Assembly (NCBI RefSeq): GCF_900090285.1
Contig: NZ_LT607754.1
Span: 4,800,001-4,864,000 of the forward strand
Reading direction: 5' to 3'
DNA: 64,000 nt
Source of the DNA: Micromonospora inositola
GTDB taxonomy: Bacteria > Actinomycetota > Actinomycetes > Mycobacteriales > Micromonosporaceae
The notes beneath the pieces were generated by a model. That model saw only the letters and a program-made list of their open reading frames with translations. It was not told the DNA's origin and did not search any database. Numbering within the stretch: position 1 is the first letter of the stretch; each line of letters begins with the position of its first letter. Positions 1 to 8,402 of this stretch are shown one piece after another. The position numbers and the translations under genes were made by a program.

Positions 1-162
1 GAGGTGCTCGACCATCGCCTGGTGTACCGGCCGGGCGAGCAGGCCGCAGCCGGCGTTGTTGAAATGGATTACCGACTCGGAGCCGGGGGTGTCGGCCCGT
101 AGGGCGGTGAGGTCGAGGAGCGTTTCTCCAGAAGCGGTGATAGCGCTATCATGTTCTCTCAT
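1..162 (-). CDS. Class V aminotransferase / cysteine desulfurase-like, N-terminus only
   Basis: The minus strand carries an open frame that runs off the left edge. Its N-terminal residues include VIHFNNAGCGLLARPVHQAM, the typical opening of PLP enzymes of the class V (NifS-like) fold: a beta strand, the NNAG loop and a helix. The first in-frame ATG ends at 162, so it shares two bases with the start codon of the divergent MocR gene at 161; no later in-frame start is close. MocR regulators commonly control a divergent neighbour, so this is the likely target gene. The substrate cannot be told from 54 codons. Confidence 0.55.
   Translation of the reverse strand, partial: MREHDSAITASGETLLDLTALRADTPGSESVIHFNNAGCGLLARPVHQAMVEHL
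138..151. promoter_or_regulatory. Perfect 14-bp palindrome between divergent starts
   Basis: TGATAGCGCTATCA reads identically on both strands and lies 10 bases upstream of the MocR gene start. It also lies inside the first codons of the divergent aminotransferase. GntR-family winged-helix proteins bind short dyads, so this is a plausible operator for autoregulation and control of the divergent gene. Confidence 0.5.
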
Positions 163-1582
163 GGTCGAGAGTAGCACTATTGACGTCCTGGTCTCCACGA
201 TGCGGGCGGAGATCGCCCGCCTGGCACCCGGTGACCGGCTGCCCAGCAATCGTGACCTGGTGCGTAGTCACAGCGTGAGCCCAGTGACGGTGGCGCGGGC
301 AGTTGCGGCGCTGGCCGCCGAAGGCACAGTGGTGACCAGGCCCGGAAGCGGGACCTTCGTGGCGGCCCGCCGGTCGCGCCCGCCCCATGGCGCGGTTGAT
401 ACGTCGTGGCAGACGGTCGCGCTCGGCGACCGCAGCGTCGACGCCCGCACCGTCACCGACCTGCTCAGCCCGCCAGCGGCGAACACGATCACCCTGGCGG
501 GCGGCTACCTGCACCGCTCCCTGCAGCCGACCAAAGCCCTGGGCGGGGCGCTGAGCCGGGCAGCCCGGCGACCCGACGCCTGGGACCGTGCACCAACCGC
601 CGGATTGGAAACACTGCGTTCGCTGTTCGCCCGGCTCGTCGACGCCGACGTCGACGCCGACGACGTGCTGATCACCAGCGGCGGACAAGACGCCCTTTCC
701 ATGGCGTTTCGATCCATCGCCGCGCCCGGCAGCCCGATCCTGGTCGAGTCGCCCACCTACCAAGGCGCCCTGGCCGCCGCGCGTGCCGCCGGACTACGCC
801 CCATTCCCGTCCCGATCGACGCCGATGGCATCCGCCCCGACCTGCTCGCAGACGCGTTCGCGACGACCGGCGCCCGGCTGCTCTACTGCCAACCGACCTT
901 CCACAACCCAACCGGCGCGGTTCTGCCACCCGAGCGCCGCCGCCAGGTCCTCGACATCGCCCGCGCCGTCGGGGCGTTCATTCTCGAAGACGACTTCGCG
1001 CGACTGCTCGGCCACGGCGGACCGATGCCCCGCCCCCTGCTAGCCGACGACAACGACGGCACAGTGGTCTACCTGACCTCCCTGACCAAGCCCGCGTCAC
1101 CGAGCCTGCGCATCGGCGCACTGATAGCCCGCGGCCCCGTGGCCCACCGGCTGCGCGCGACCAGGCTCGTCGACGACTTCTTCCTCGCCCGACCGCTGCA
1201 GGAAGCCGCCGTCGAACTGATCAGCACACCGTCATGGGATCGGCACCTGCGCGGGCTGGCCACCGCGCTGCGCGAACGCTGCGCGGCCCTCGCCACCGCA
1301 CTCGCCACGGAGATTCCGGAATGGACGCTCTCCAGCGTCCCCCAGGGCGGCCTGCATCTGTGGGTACGCGTACCGGGACCCCTCCAGTCGGCTACCGCGA
1401 TCGCCGATGCTGCCCACGCCCGAGACGTCGCGGTCAGCGTCGGCAGCGGCTACTTTGCCGCCGAACCCACAGGGGCGTATCTACGTCTCGGCTTCGCGGC
1501 TACGGCCGACCTGGCGCAGCTATCCGAAGGCGTGCACCGACTGAGCAAGGCGACAAGACACATGCATAGTGCCGATTCGTAA
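161..1582 (+). CDS. MocR-type GntR regulator with aminotransferase domain
   Basis: Residues 1-70 form a GntR winged helix (PGDRLPSNRDLV, then SPVTVARAVAALAAEGTVVT and the wing PGSGTFVA). The rest is a fold-type I aminotransferase domain. The putative PLP-binding lysine is Lys310 in LTSLTKPASPSLRIG. At about 473 residues it has the usual length for MocR proteins, which use PLP or an aminated effector to control vitamin B6, amino-acid or GABA genes. The ATG at 161 is chosen because it begins just before the winged helix; an upstream extension to 56 adds only unstructured residues. It is divergent from the class V aminotransferase and has a perfect palindrome upstream. The effector is unknown. 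Confidence 0.85.
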   Translation: MVESSTIDVLVSTMRAEIARLAPGDRLPSNRDLVRSHSVSPVTVARAVAALAAEGTVVTRPGSGTFVAARRSRPPHGAVDTSWQTVALGDRSVDARTVTDLLSPPAANTITLAGGYLHRSLQPTKALGGALSRAARRPDAWDRAPTAGLETLRSLFARLVDADVDADDVLITSGGQDALSMAFRSIAAPGSPILVESPTYQGALAAARAAGLRPIPVPIDADGIRPDLLADAFATTGARLLYCQPTFHNPTGAVLPPERRRQVLDIARAVGAFILEDDFARLLGHGGPMPRPLLADDNDGTVVYLTSLTKPASPSLRIGALIARGPVAHRLRATRLVDDFFLARPLQEAAVELISTPSWDRHLRGLATALRERCAALATALATEIPEWTLSSVPQGGLHLWVRVPGPLQSATAIADAAHARDVAVSVGSGYFAAEPTGAYLRLGFAATADLAQLSEGVHRLSKATRHMHSADS

Positions 1583-1809
1583 AGTGCCCGTCGCTCGCCA
1601 GCACATCATGCTCCAACCCTGGGCCGGTGCCCTCTCCCGCAACCGGCCGGAAATCTGCTCCCACCAATCTGGGACGCTCAGTGGTGGCCCAACGTAACGA
1701 TCCGCCTGTTCGGCTCCGCTTGGCGGGGCCAGGCGGTCGTTGCTAGGCACCCGGGCGTAGAGTTCCGGCGGTCGATCGGTTCTTGGTTCGCCGGACTTGC
1801 TCCGGCCAC
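1583..1809. other. Short non-coding stretch
   Basis: No convincing reading frame, repeat or promoter was seen between the MocR stop codon and the VOC remnant. The minus-strand frames here lack recognisable motifs. Confidence 0.3.
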
Positions 1810-2057
1810 CCGCACAAATATGTCCGATTGTTCCTGTATGAGGCCGAGGGCAAGTCCGCCAAGAACCGTATGCATATCGATATCCGGGTGCCGGTCCAGG
1901 CCCCTGGGACATGGCCGAGCGCGCCCGACTGATCCGGCAGAAGGTGCCCGAGCTGGTTGCCGCCGACGCGACGGTGGTCCGCGAGGAGTGGTACGGCGAC
2001 GTCCTCGGGCACGTCGTCATGCATGACCCCGAGGGCAACGAGTTCTGCGTCGCTTGA
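1810..2057 (+). pseudogene. VOC (glyoxalase-like) C-terminal remnant
   Basis: One frame reads VRLFLYEAEGKSAKNRMHID, then the reading shifts and a second frame continues with MAERARLIRQKVPELVAADA and ends VMHDPEGNEFCVA before the stop at 2055-2057. The strand pairing HIDIRV and the ending DPEGNEFCV are hallmarks of actinobacterial glyoxalase-like VOC proteins. The N-terminal half is missing and a frameshift near 1900 breaks the remainder, so the fragment is dead. Confidence 0.6.
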
Positions 2058-2092
2058 TGCCATGATCAGTGCCGCATTCCGGCATCCGGATC

Positions 2093-2144
2093 TGCCGCAA
2101 TCAGGGCGCCGGCTCACCGGTCGCTGAACGACCGGATCTGCCGA
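2093..2144. repeat. 52-bp dispersed repeat, copy 1
   Basis: Nearly identical to 4388-4439 and 8136-8187; it differs from them by one base (CAATC instead of CGATC). All copies contain the perfect 7-bp inverted repeat CCGGTCG/CGACCGG around a CTGAA loop. Just upstream, around 2081-2104, a shorter run (CCGGATCTGCCG plus AATCAGGG) repeats the tail of the unit, so this copy may be a partial tandem. Confidence 0.8.
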
Positions 2145-2484
2145 GATGAGGGCGTCCGATCATAGCCGATGTGAGGGCGTGGCTGGGTCTTCAGCAGGGC
2201 TTCGTTGCGTCCTGGTATGCCTGGTTCGCGTGGGACCGCCCCCACAAGTTCGGGGTCAGCGAGCGGGCCGCGGTCGTGGCGCTCGCCGGCTACAGCGCCC
2301 ACGCGTTGCAAATGCTGTTGGACCTGCGCGACCGCGTCACCGTCGCCGAGACGCTCCAGCGGGGCGATGCTCACCACGCTGCCGGGCGCGTGCCGGGCGT
2401 GGAGCTGGCCACCCAGTACCGGCCAGCGCACGCCGGAAAGGTCGGCGACGCCCACAACAACCGCATGGGCGCCGGTAGCTGCGC
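2145..2484. other. No convincing gene
   Basis: Open frames exist on both strands, including a plus frame from GTG 2171 that would run into the convergent sigma gene. None shows a recognisable domain or a clear ribosome binding site. It may be remnant coding DNA; I cannot assign it. Confidence 0.25.
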
Positions 2485-3699
2485 TCAGGCGAGGCGGGCG
2501 GCGCGCAGCGTGAGGTAGTCGCGTTCGGGACGGCTCGCAGTCATCCGCGCCGCGCGCAGGTAGCTCTCGCGGGCCGCGGCCACGTCGCCGGCTTGGTCGA
2601 GCAGGTGGGCGCGGACCGCTTCGAGGCGGTGGGTGTGTGCCATCCGGTCGTCGCCGTCAAGCGTGCCGAGGAGTGCCAGCCCGGCGCGGGGGCCGCGCAC
2701 CATCGCGAGGGCGACGGCACGGCTCAGCGTGACGAGCGGGCCGGGCGCGACGTGGTTGAGGACGTCGTAGAGGGCGAGGATCTGCGGCCAGTCGGTGTCG
2801 TCGGCGGTCGCGGCCTCGTCGTGCAGCGCGGCGACGGCGGCCTGGATCTGGTACGGCCCGACCGGCCCCGTCCCCAATGTCCGGGTCACCAGCGCGATGC
2901 CCTCGGCGATCGCGGACGCGTCCCAGAGTTCGCGCCGCTGCTCGGCGAGGGGCACGATCGCGCCGGCGGCGTCGGTGCGGGTGGCCCGGCGGGCGTCGGT
3001 GAGCAACATCAGCGCGAGGAGCCCGGCGACCTCGCCCTCGACGGGCAGAAGCCGGTGCAGCAGCCGGGTCAGCCGGATCGCCTCGGCGGTGAGGTCGGTG
3101 CGATGCAGGACGGGTCCGGCGCTGGTGGTGTAGCCCTCGTTGAAGACCAGGTACAGCACGTGGAGGACGACGTCGAGCCGCGCCCGCCGCTGTTCGGCAG
3201 CGGGCAGCTCGAACCGGGCCCCGGACGCGCGGATGCGCTGCTTGGCCCGGACGATCCGCTTTGCGATCGTCGCCTCCGGCACCAGGAACGCGGCGGCGAT
3301 CTCGGCGGTGGTGAGACCGCCGACGGCGCGCAGCGTCAGGGCGAGCTGCGACGAGGGTGACAGGTCGGGATGGCAGCACAGGAACAGCAGGACGAGCGTG
3401 TCGTCGACGTCCGCCGTCTCCGAGACCCCGGCCGGCTCGAGCGCGGCGGCCTCCAGTTCGCGTCGCCGCCGGGCGCTGTCGCGGCGCCAGAAGTCGACCA
3501 GCGTCCGGGTCGCGACAGTCAGCAGCCAGGCGTGCGGCCGCTCCGGCACGCCGTCGGCCGGCCAGCGCTGGGCCGCCGCGAGCAACGCCTCCTGCACCGC
3601 GTCCTCGCACGCGTCGAACTGCCCGTGCCGGCGCACCAGCGTGCCGAGGACCCGCGGCGCGAACTCGCGCAGCAGGTCCCCGACGGACTGGTCGCTCAC
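2485..3699 (-). CDS. ECF42-type RNA polymerase sigma factor
   Basis: A 404-residue ECF sigma factor. Region 2 lies near residues 10-75 (DAVQEALLAAAQRWP, PHAWLLTVATRTLVDFWRR). Region 4 is near 125-170 (LALTLRAVGGLTTAEIAAAF, PEATIAKRIVRAKQRI). A long C-terminal extension begins at LDVVLHVLYLVFNEGYTTSA. That extension, resembling TPR helices, and the neighbouring DGPF gene four bases upstream (3704) are the known signature of group ECF42, which lacks a classical anti-sigma factor. The two genes probably form one operon, with the DGPF gene first. A second, separate ECF42/DGPF pair lies at 12421-14230. Regulon and inducing signal are unknown. Confidence 0.9.
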   Translation of the reverse strand: MSDQSVGDLLREFAPRVLGTLVRRHGQFDACEDAVQEALLAAAQRWPADGVPERPHAWLLTVATRTLVDFWRRDSARRRRELEAAALEPAGVSETADVDDTLVLLFLCCHPDLSPSSQLALTLRAVGGLTTAEIAAAFLVPEATIAKRIVRAKQRIRASGARFELPAAEQRRARLDVVLHVLYLVFNEGYTTSAGPVLHRTDLTAEAIRLTRLLHRLLPVEGEVAGLLALMLLTDARRATRTDAAGAIVPLAEQRRELWDASAIAEGIALVTRTLGTGPVGPYQIQAAVAALHDEAATADDTDWPQILALYDVLNHVAPGPLVTLSRAVALAMVRGPRAGLALLGTLDGDDRMAHTHRLEAVRAHLLDQAGDVAAARESYLRAARMTASRPERDYLTLRAARLA

Positions 3700-3703
3700 T
3701 CGG

Positions 3704-4066
3704 TTACGACTGGGGCGGCTGGTGGTCCATGAGGCGGCGGACCTCCATCGGAAACTCGATGTAGGCGACCGCCCGCGACGCGATCTCGATGGCCCGCTCC
3801 TCGCTCACATCGACGATCCAGAAGCCCGCGAGGGACTCCTTCACCTCGGCGAACGGCCCGTCCGTCGGCAGCGGCGCGCCGTTGTGGAAGCGCACCGTGG
3901 TCGCCTGCGCCGGGTCGACGAGCGCGTCGCTCGCCACCAGCTCGCCGTTCTCCCGCAGCTCACCGTCGATCTCCATCATGAGCTTCTGCATGCCGCTGAT
4001 CCACTCCGGCGACCGGTTCGCGAGCGTCTCACCGAGCCCACCAAACATCATGATCATATACTTCAT
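3704..4066 (-). CDS. DGPF (YCII-related) protein, ECF42 partner
   Basis: A 120-residue YCII-fold protein. It opens MKYMIMMFGG, has the DGPF motif (PTDGPFAEVKESLAGFWIVD) in the second half, and ends with a helix carrying RAVAYIEFPMEVRR. The internal ATG at 4066 is chosen because it begins exactly at the conserved first strand; upstream codons belong to a decayed TfoX-like frame. DGPF proteins are regular operon partners of ECF42 sigma factors; their biochemical role is not settled. The stop codon is four bases from the sigma gene start, consistent with co-transcription. Confidence 0.85.
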   Translation of the reverse strand: MKYMIMMFGGLGETLANRSPEWISGMQKLMMEIDGELRENGELVASDALVDPAQATTVRFHNGAPLPTDGPFAEVKESLAGFWIVDVSEERAIEIASRAVAYIEFPMEVRRLMDHQPPQS

Positions 4067-4164
4067 GCCGCATCCTCTCCGTCCGGCGCCCTCATCCGGG
4101 ACGCGGCTCCTGGTCGGAGCCGCCACCCTGTTCTGGACATCCTCGGCGGAACTATTCTCCGGCC

Positions 4165-4341
4165 GTCGACCCGGCGTGATCGCGCGCCTCGATTGGCAGG
4201 CCCGCCACCGCGTCCGCGACGCCTGGGGGACCGCCACCCTATCCGGAACACCCGCCCAGCCGGTGCGAACGGTTCGCCGTGCCCGGCCGCGATCAGCGCG
4301 ACGACACGCTCCCTCGGCAGCTTCACCAGCAAGCGCCGCTC
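4165..4341 (-). pseudogene. TfoX/YjbR-like remnant
   Basis: The minus strand reads RRLLVKLPRERVVALIAAGH followed by GEPFAPAGR. This matches the strand-helix LVKLP-RV-LVAAG-G-PF of small TfoX N-terminal/MmcQ-YjbR proteins. The expected next piece, VAVPQASRTRW, continues in another frame, so at least one frameshift is present and the N-terminal third is gone. No function is expected. Confidence 0.4.
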
Positions 4342-4387
4342 CGTATTCCCCCGGTCGAGGCGCGACCTCGTGCGCAACACGCTGTCA

Positions 4388-4439
4388 TGCCGCGATCAGG
4401 GCGCCGGCTCACCGGTCGCTGAACGACCGGATCTGCCGA
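4388..4439. repeat. 52-bp dispersed repeat, copy 2
   Basis: Identical to copy 3 (8136-8187) over the whole unit and one base different from copy 1. It carries the same CCGGTCG/CGACCGG hairpin. It lies between the TfoX-like remnant and the HxlR regulator gene, with no transposase nearby. Confidence 0.85.
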
Positions 4440-4550
4440 ATAGCGGGCGTTTCCGCCTCAGCTCCTCTTCGGCCATCCGCCGAAACCCGCTGGAACACGA
4501 ACCGCGGCTATTGCTGCCCGATCCCTGTCCCTGCAAGAGGAGCGCACGGT

Positions 4551-5177
4551 CTACGCCAGAGAGAAGACCCGCTGCAGCCGGACCAACGCGTCGGCGTCAC
4601 CGTCGATCCGCACGCGGTCTCCTGCGTGGCCCCGGGCAAGCTCCATGAAGCCCTGTCGATCGGTGACGATCCTGAGCGTGGCGTGTTCCCCGGCGCCACC
4701 TGATGTGACATCGACCGTGCCGTCGTGAACCCGAACGGTGACTCGTTCACCGTCCACCTCGATGTCGTAGGTCTCATCCAGGCCAACTGCGGCATCCGGG
4801 TGGAACGCTGCCTCAAAGCCGAGCAAGAGGGCGCTGTCGGGCAGGCGGTCGTCGGCGGGATCGCGCAGCAGCGGGCGTCCCCAGCGCGCGAGCTCGAGGA
4901 TCGTCGGCTTGAGCGCGTGGCCGCGCTCGGTCAGCTCGTACACCGTCGCCGGCGTCGGTGGCGGCACTTCGCGCCGATCGATCACACCGGCCTCCTGGAG
5001 TTCGCGCAGTCGCGCCGCAAGTAGATCGGTGGCCAGTCCCTCCAGTTCGTGCCGCAGGTCGGTGTACCGCTTCGGCCCGCTCAAGAGCTCACGGACGATC
5101 AGCAGGGTCCAACGCTCGCCGAGGACGTCGAGCGCCTTGGCGAGCGGGCAGAACTGTCTGTATCGGCGTCGAGACAT
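4551..5177 (-). CDS. HxlR-family regulator with SCP2-like C-terminal domain
   Basis: The first 100 residues form an HxlR winged helix (CPLAKALDVLGERWTLLIVR, then ELLSGPKRYTDLRHELEGLA, LLAARLRELQEAGVIDRR and the wing VYELTERGHAL). The C-terminal half, about residues 120-208, looks like an SCP2/sterol-carrier-type ligand domain (VTVRVHDGTVDVTSGGAGEH...LRIVTDRQGFMELARG). ATG 5177 starts the conserved MSRRRYRQFCPLA segment; an upstream ATG at 5240 would place the start inside the operator. It is divergent from the AhpD-like gene and an inverted repeat lies between them, so repression of that neighbour is the simplest model. The ligand is unknown. Confidence 0.85.
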   Translation of the reverse strand: MSRRRYRQFCPLAKALDVLGERWTLLIVRELLSGPKRYTDLRHELEGLATDLLAARLRELQEAGVIDRREVPPPTPATVYELTERGHALKPTILELARWGRPLLRDPADDRLPDSALLLGFEAAFHPDAAVGLDETYDIEVDGERVTVRVHDGTVDVTSGGAGEHATLRIVTDRQGFMELARGHAGDRVRIDGDADALVRLQRVFSLA

Positions 5178-5210
5178 GCGCCTAATGCTACCGAACAGTT
5201 GACGAGTAGT

Positions 5211-5231
5211 CCTATCGAAGAGTTTGATAGG
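5211..5231. promoter_or_regulatory. Inverted-repeat operator between HxlR gene and AhpD-like gene
   Basis: CCTATCGAA and TTTGATAGG are 9-base arms (one mismatch) around GAG. The element is 34 bases upstream of the HxlR start codon and 70 bases upstream of the divergent gene. Size, symmetry and position suit an HxlR dimer site. Confidence 0.55.
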
Positions 5232-5301
5232 TCGTGGCATAGCTTGGAAAACTTGTCTCTACCTACTTCTCCCGATCTAGCGGGATCTAGCGGAGGTAAC
5301 C

Positions 5302-6384
5302 ATGTCGATCCGCGACCTCCCGTTCCGACGCCAGGTCCGGCACCTCAATCCCGCCGTGCACGACCCGCATACGTCCGCCGTACGTCGGCAGATCGCGCGG
5401 GACTTCGGCATGCTGGTACCGCCGTTCGCGCTCCACCTGCCGGCGCCCGACGTCCTTTGCGCGTACTGGGCCATCGTTCGTGAACCGACCTGCGGCCGGC
5501 TTGTCGATCGCGCGAAGAAGGAAGCTGTTGCCGCCGCGGTATCAGCGATCAACGCGTGTCCCTACTGCGTGGACGTCCACACGACGATGCTCGACGCCCT
5601 TGGAGACCGAGCCCCGGCCGCGGCCATCGTTTCCGGAGACACGGACGGCATTGCGGATCCGGACCTGCGTGCGGTGGTTGCTTGGGCACGCGCGAACCGC
5701 CAGCCGGACGCGCCCATCCTGCAACAACGGCCGTTTCCTGACCAGCACGCGCCCGAGCTGATCGGCGTCGCCCTCGCGTACCACTACATCAACCGCATGG
5801 TCAACATCTTCGCTGTCGCATCGCCGTTCCCGTTCGGGGACTCGAAGATCAAGCCGATCGCCAGACGCATCGCCGTGCCGGTCTTCCGGAGGCTGCTCGC
5901 TCGCGAGGTACGACCCGGCGCGTCGCTCGACCTACTTCCCCCTGTCCCGCTGCCCGACGACCTCGGCTGGGCTCAAGGCGATCCGGTCATCGCCGATGCG
6001 TTCGGCCGAGCCGCGGCCGCGTTCGATGCGGTTGGCAAGCAGGCACTCCCAGAGCACGTGCGACAACTAGTGGCCACCCGGCTCAGCGCATGGCGTGGCG
6101 AGGAGCCAGGCATATCTCGCGGCTGGGTCGAAAGCGCCATCGAGACGCTGCCAGCACCACAACGGCCACTCGGGCGGCTCGCGCTGCTGGCCGCGCTCGC
6201 CTCCTACCAGGTCGACGCTCAGGTGCTCAACGACGCACGGGCGCGCCCCGGACCAGCCGGAGACGAAGCGCTCGTAGCGGCGGCCGGCTGGGCAAGCTTC
6301 GCTGCCGCTCGTCGGATCGGGTCGTGGCTCCACACCGCACCCGCAACACCAACCAGCGGTGGCGACCTCACCCCCCGACCGTAA
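5302..6384 (+). CDS. AhpD-like carboxymuconolactone decarboxylase family protein
   Basis: A 360-residue protein with one AhpD-type motif: Glu74, then Cys86-Pro-Tyr-Cys89 (NACPYCVDVH) and His93. The E-x11-C-x2-C-x3-H spacing is that of the alkylhydroperoxidase reductase proton-relay site. This suggests a thiol-based peroxidase or carboxymuconolactone-decarboxylase-like activity, probably cytosolic. It is longer than classical AhpD (about 175 residues), with an additional alpha-helical half after residue 190. A clear ribosome binding site (GGAGGTAACC) precedes the ATG. The divergent HxlR gene and shared inverted repeat suggest inducible expression, perhaps by oxidative or electrophile stress (inference). 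Confidence 0.75.
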   Translation: MSIRDLPFRRQVRHLNPAVHDPHTSAVRRQIARDFGMLVPPFALHLPAPDVLCAYWAIVREPTCGRLVDRAKKEAVAAAVSAINACPYCVDVHTTMLDALGDRAPAAAIVSGDTDGIADPDLRAVVAWARANRQPDAPILQQRPFPDQHAPELIGVALAYHYINRMVNIFAVASPFPFGDSKIKPIARRIAVPVFRRLLAREVRPGASLDLLPPVPLPDDLGWAQGDPVIADAFGRAAAAFDAVGKQALPEHVRQLVATRLSAWRGEEPGISRGWVESAIETLPAPQRPLGRLALLAALASYQVDAQVLNDARARPGPAGDEALVAAAGWASFAAARRIGSWLHTAPATPTSGGDLTPRP

Positions 6385-6689
6385 CGAGCCGCCCCCGGAC
6401 CGCGCGACGCTCGCAACCGGTGGCCGCGCCACGCCCAAACGCCGACCGAGCGGCGCTCGCAGCAACATCCGGTCATCAGCGTAAGTCGTTTTGTGTCAAG
6501 CTTTTGGTCGGTGCCTCGGCCGTCGTCTGTCCCTGCATAGCGGTGATGGGGTTGGTCCCCGGCAACGTGTAATCGGGTTGATGAGACGACGGGCCGGGGC
6601 TGCCCATGATGACCGGCGAGATCACAGTGCGTGTCTCAATGCCGCGTAGGGCTCGCCCCGGCCGTCAGCTTGAACGCCGCGACGAGGAA
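6385..6689. other. Intergenic, includes the 3' side of an IS110 element
   Basis: No gene is evident. The right part probably belongs to the non-coding end of the IS110-family element whose transposase stops at 6690. I could not fix the element boundary, because IS110 elements lack long terminal inverted repeats. Confidence 0.35.
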
Positions 6690-8042
6690 TCAGGCGGCTA
6701 GAGCCACCTGCCTGCGGTGGTGGCTGCCGTAGGTGGCGATGTCGGCGTTCCACGCTCGTCCGGTGGTGATGACGGCGTGCAACTGGCGCAGGATCGCCGC
6801 GGCGATGACGGTCTGGGCTTGGGTCGCCGTGAGTTTGTTGGTCTCCCGGGTGGTCAGATGCTGGTAGCGGGCGGCATAGACGGCATTGCTGCGCTGGGCG
6901 CCCCAGACCGCCCGCCAGGCGGCCAGACGCAGCGCGGGCCGGCCCTGGCCGGTGAGTTTGGTGCGGCCGACGAACGTCCCGGACAGTTTCTCCCGCGGTG
7001 CGAGGCCGGCGTGCTTGACCAGGGCGCGGGCGGTGGCGAACCGGTTCGGGTCACCGGTCTCGGCGAGGATCGCCGCCGCGCCGACCGCGGATAGGCCGGG
7101 GATGGAGGTGGCCAGTTCGGTCAGCTTGAGCTCGTCGAGGACGCGGGTCATCCGGGTGTCGGTGTCGGTGAGTTTGTCGGCGGCGGTGTGCCAGTCCTGC
7201 AGCAGGAACGCGACCCGCTCCAGCGCACCGGGCCGGTGGGCGGTCACCCCGGTGGGGTCGGTCAACGCGGTGAACAGGTGCCGCAGGATGCGCAGCGAGG
7301 GTTTGCACCCACCGCGGCGGGTGATCTCACGGCGCACGGCCTGCTCGAATCGGGCCGCACCGAGGCGTCGGGTGCGGGCGAGGTCACCGCCGTCACGCTG
7401 GCAGATCACCGTCATCGCCGCCGCCCAGGTGCGGGACCGCAACGGCTGCTTGGCGGTGTCGAGCGCGGCGGGCCACACACACTCGAGCAGCGCGCGGATC
7501 TGCTGGACCTGGCTGACCATCTCGATGATGAGCTGTTCGCGGCGGGCGCCCAGATGCCGCAGCCGGCCCCAGGTCTCATCGACCGGCTCGGGTACGTAGC
7601 AGCGCAGCTGCGCGGTCAGCCGGGCGATGAGCACCGCGTCCTTCTCATCGGTTTTGTCCGAGGTCAGGTCCTCGCTGCGCCGCGCCCACGAGGTCAGCAT
7701 CGGCTGCACACACACGAACGGCATCGCCCGGTCCGCAGCGAGCTGGCCGAGGACCCGCCACCGGTGCCCGGTCGGCTCGCACGCCACCGTCACCCCCGCC
7801 CAGCCTTTCGCCGTGGCCCGCTCGGCGGCCCAGTCCAGCGCTGCCCCGAGATTCCAGGCCCGGCAGCGGAATGTCTTACGGGCCAACACCTTCGAGTCGT
7901 GATCGGTGACTACGACCATCTGCTTCGCGTCGGCCAAATCGATCCCCACGATCGCGTTGGTCACCGGCACCAACGCCCGCAGCCGAGCAAGCCGGGCGTT
8001 GCGGTTGCGATCACCCCGGGACACACCGCTACCGTTACCCAT
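6690..8042 (-). CDS. IS110-family transposase (DEDD recombinase)
   Basis: A 450-residue protein with the IS110 layout. The N-terminal RuvC-like DEDD domain has IVGIDLADAKQMVVV (first Asp), VTVACEPTGHRW (Glu) and SDKTDEKDAVLIA (paired Asp). A coiled middle section follows. The C-terminal Transposase_20 domain has IPGLSAVGAAAILAETGD and KHAGLAPREKLSG. Start ATG 8042 is chosen because the conserved domain begins soon after; upstream in-frame codons are poorly supported. IS110 enzymes work with a bridge RNA made from the element's non-coding end, expected here upstream of the gene (8043 to about 8200). It appears intact. Confidence 0.88.
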   Translation of the reverse strand: MGNGSGVSRGDRNRNARLARLRALVPVTNAIVGIDLADAKQMVVVTDHDSKVLARKTFRCRAWNLGAALDWAAERATAKGWAGVTVACEPTGHRWRVLGQLAADRAMPFVCVQPMLTSWARRSEDLTSDKTDEKDAVLIARLTAQLRCYVPEPVDETWGRLRHLGARREQLIIEMVSQVQQIRALLECVWPAALDTAKQPLRSRTWAAAMTVICQRDGGDLARTRRLGAARFEQAVRREITRRGGCKPSLRILRHLFTALTDPTGVTAHRPGALERVAFLLQDWHTAADKLTDTDTRMTRVLDELKLTELATSIPGLSAVGAAAILAETGDPNRFATARALVKHAGLAPREKLSGTFVGRTKLTGQGRPALRLAAWRAVWGAQRSNAVYAARYQHLTTRETNKLTATQAQTVIAAAILRQLHAVITTGRAWNADIATYGSHHRRQVALAA

Positions 8043-8135
8043 GAACGTCCTCCTCCTGCGATGGGACACCAAGCCCGACAAGCGCATCAGGGGGACGTTC
8101 CTACGTCCTGCATCGACACGCAGAACGTCTTTCTA

Positions 8136-8187
8136 TGCCGCGATCAGGGCGCCGGCTCACCGGTCGCTGAACGACCGGATCTGCCGA
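8136..8187. repeat. 52-bp dispersed repeat, copy 3
   Basis: Identical to copy 2 and one base different from copy 1. It lies 94 bases upstream of the IS110 transposase start, where the non-coding end of the element is expected. It could be part of the element or its insertion target. Confidence 0.85.
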
Positions 8188-8402
8188 TGAGCGTGCGGTT
8201 CGCCATGGCCGAAACTCCGCAAAGAACGGCGCTGGCTGTCCTGGCGCGGTGAAGGTGGCGCGGCTCGCATCACAGTTGCGCCGGCTGGCGCGCCCGCGAC
8301 TAGCGGCCCGCCGAGACAGCCGAGTCCATCGCCTGGGCGAGCGACCACTCCCGGTCGCAGGGCGGCGGCGATCAGGTCGGCGACGTCCACTTCCGGCTTC
8401 CG

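Noticed and set aside
2171..2518. Plus-strand frame starting VRAWLGLQQGFVASWYAWFA
   Set aside because: It looks somewhat protein-like at first but has no ribosome binding site, no recognised domain, and overlaps the convergent sigma gene.
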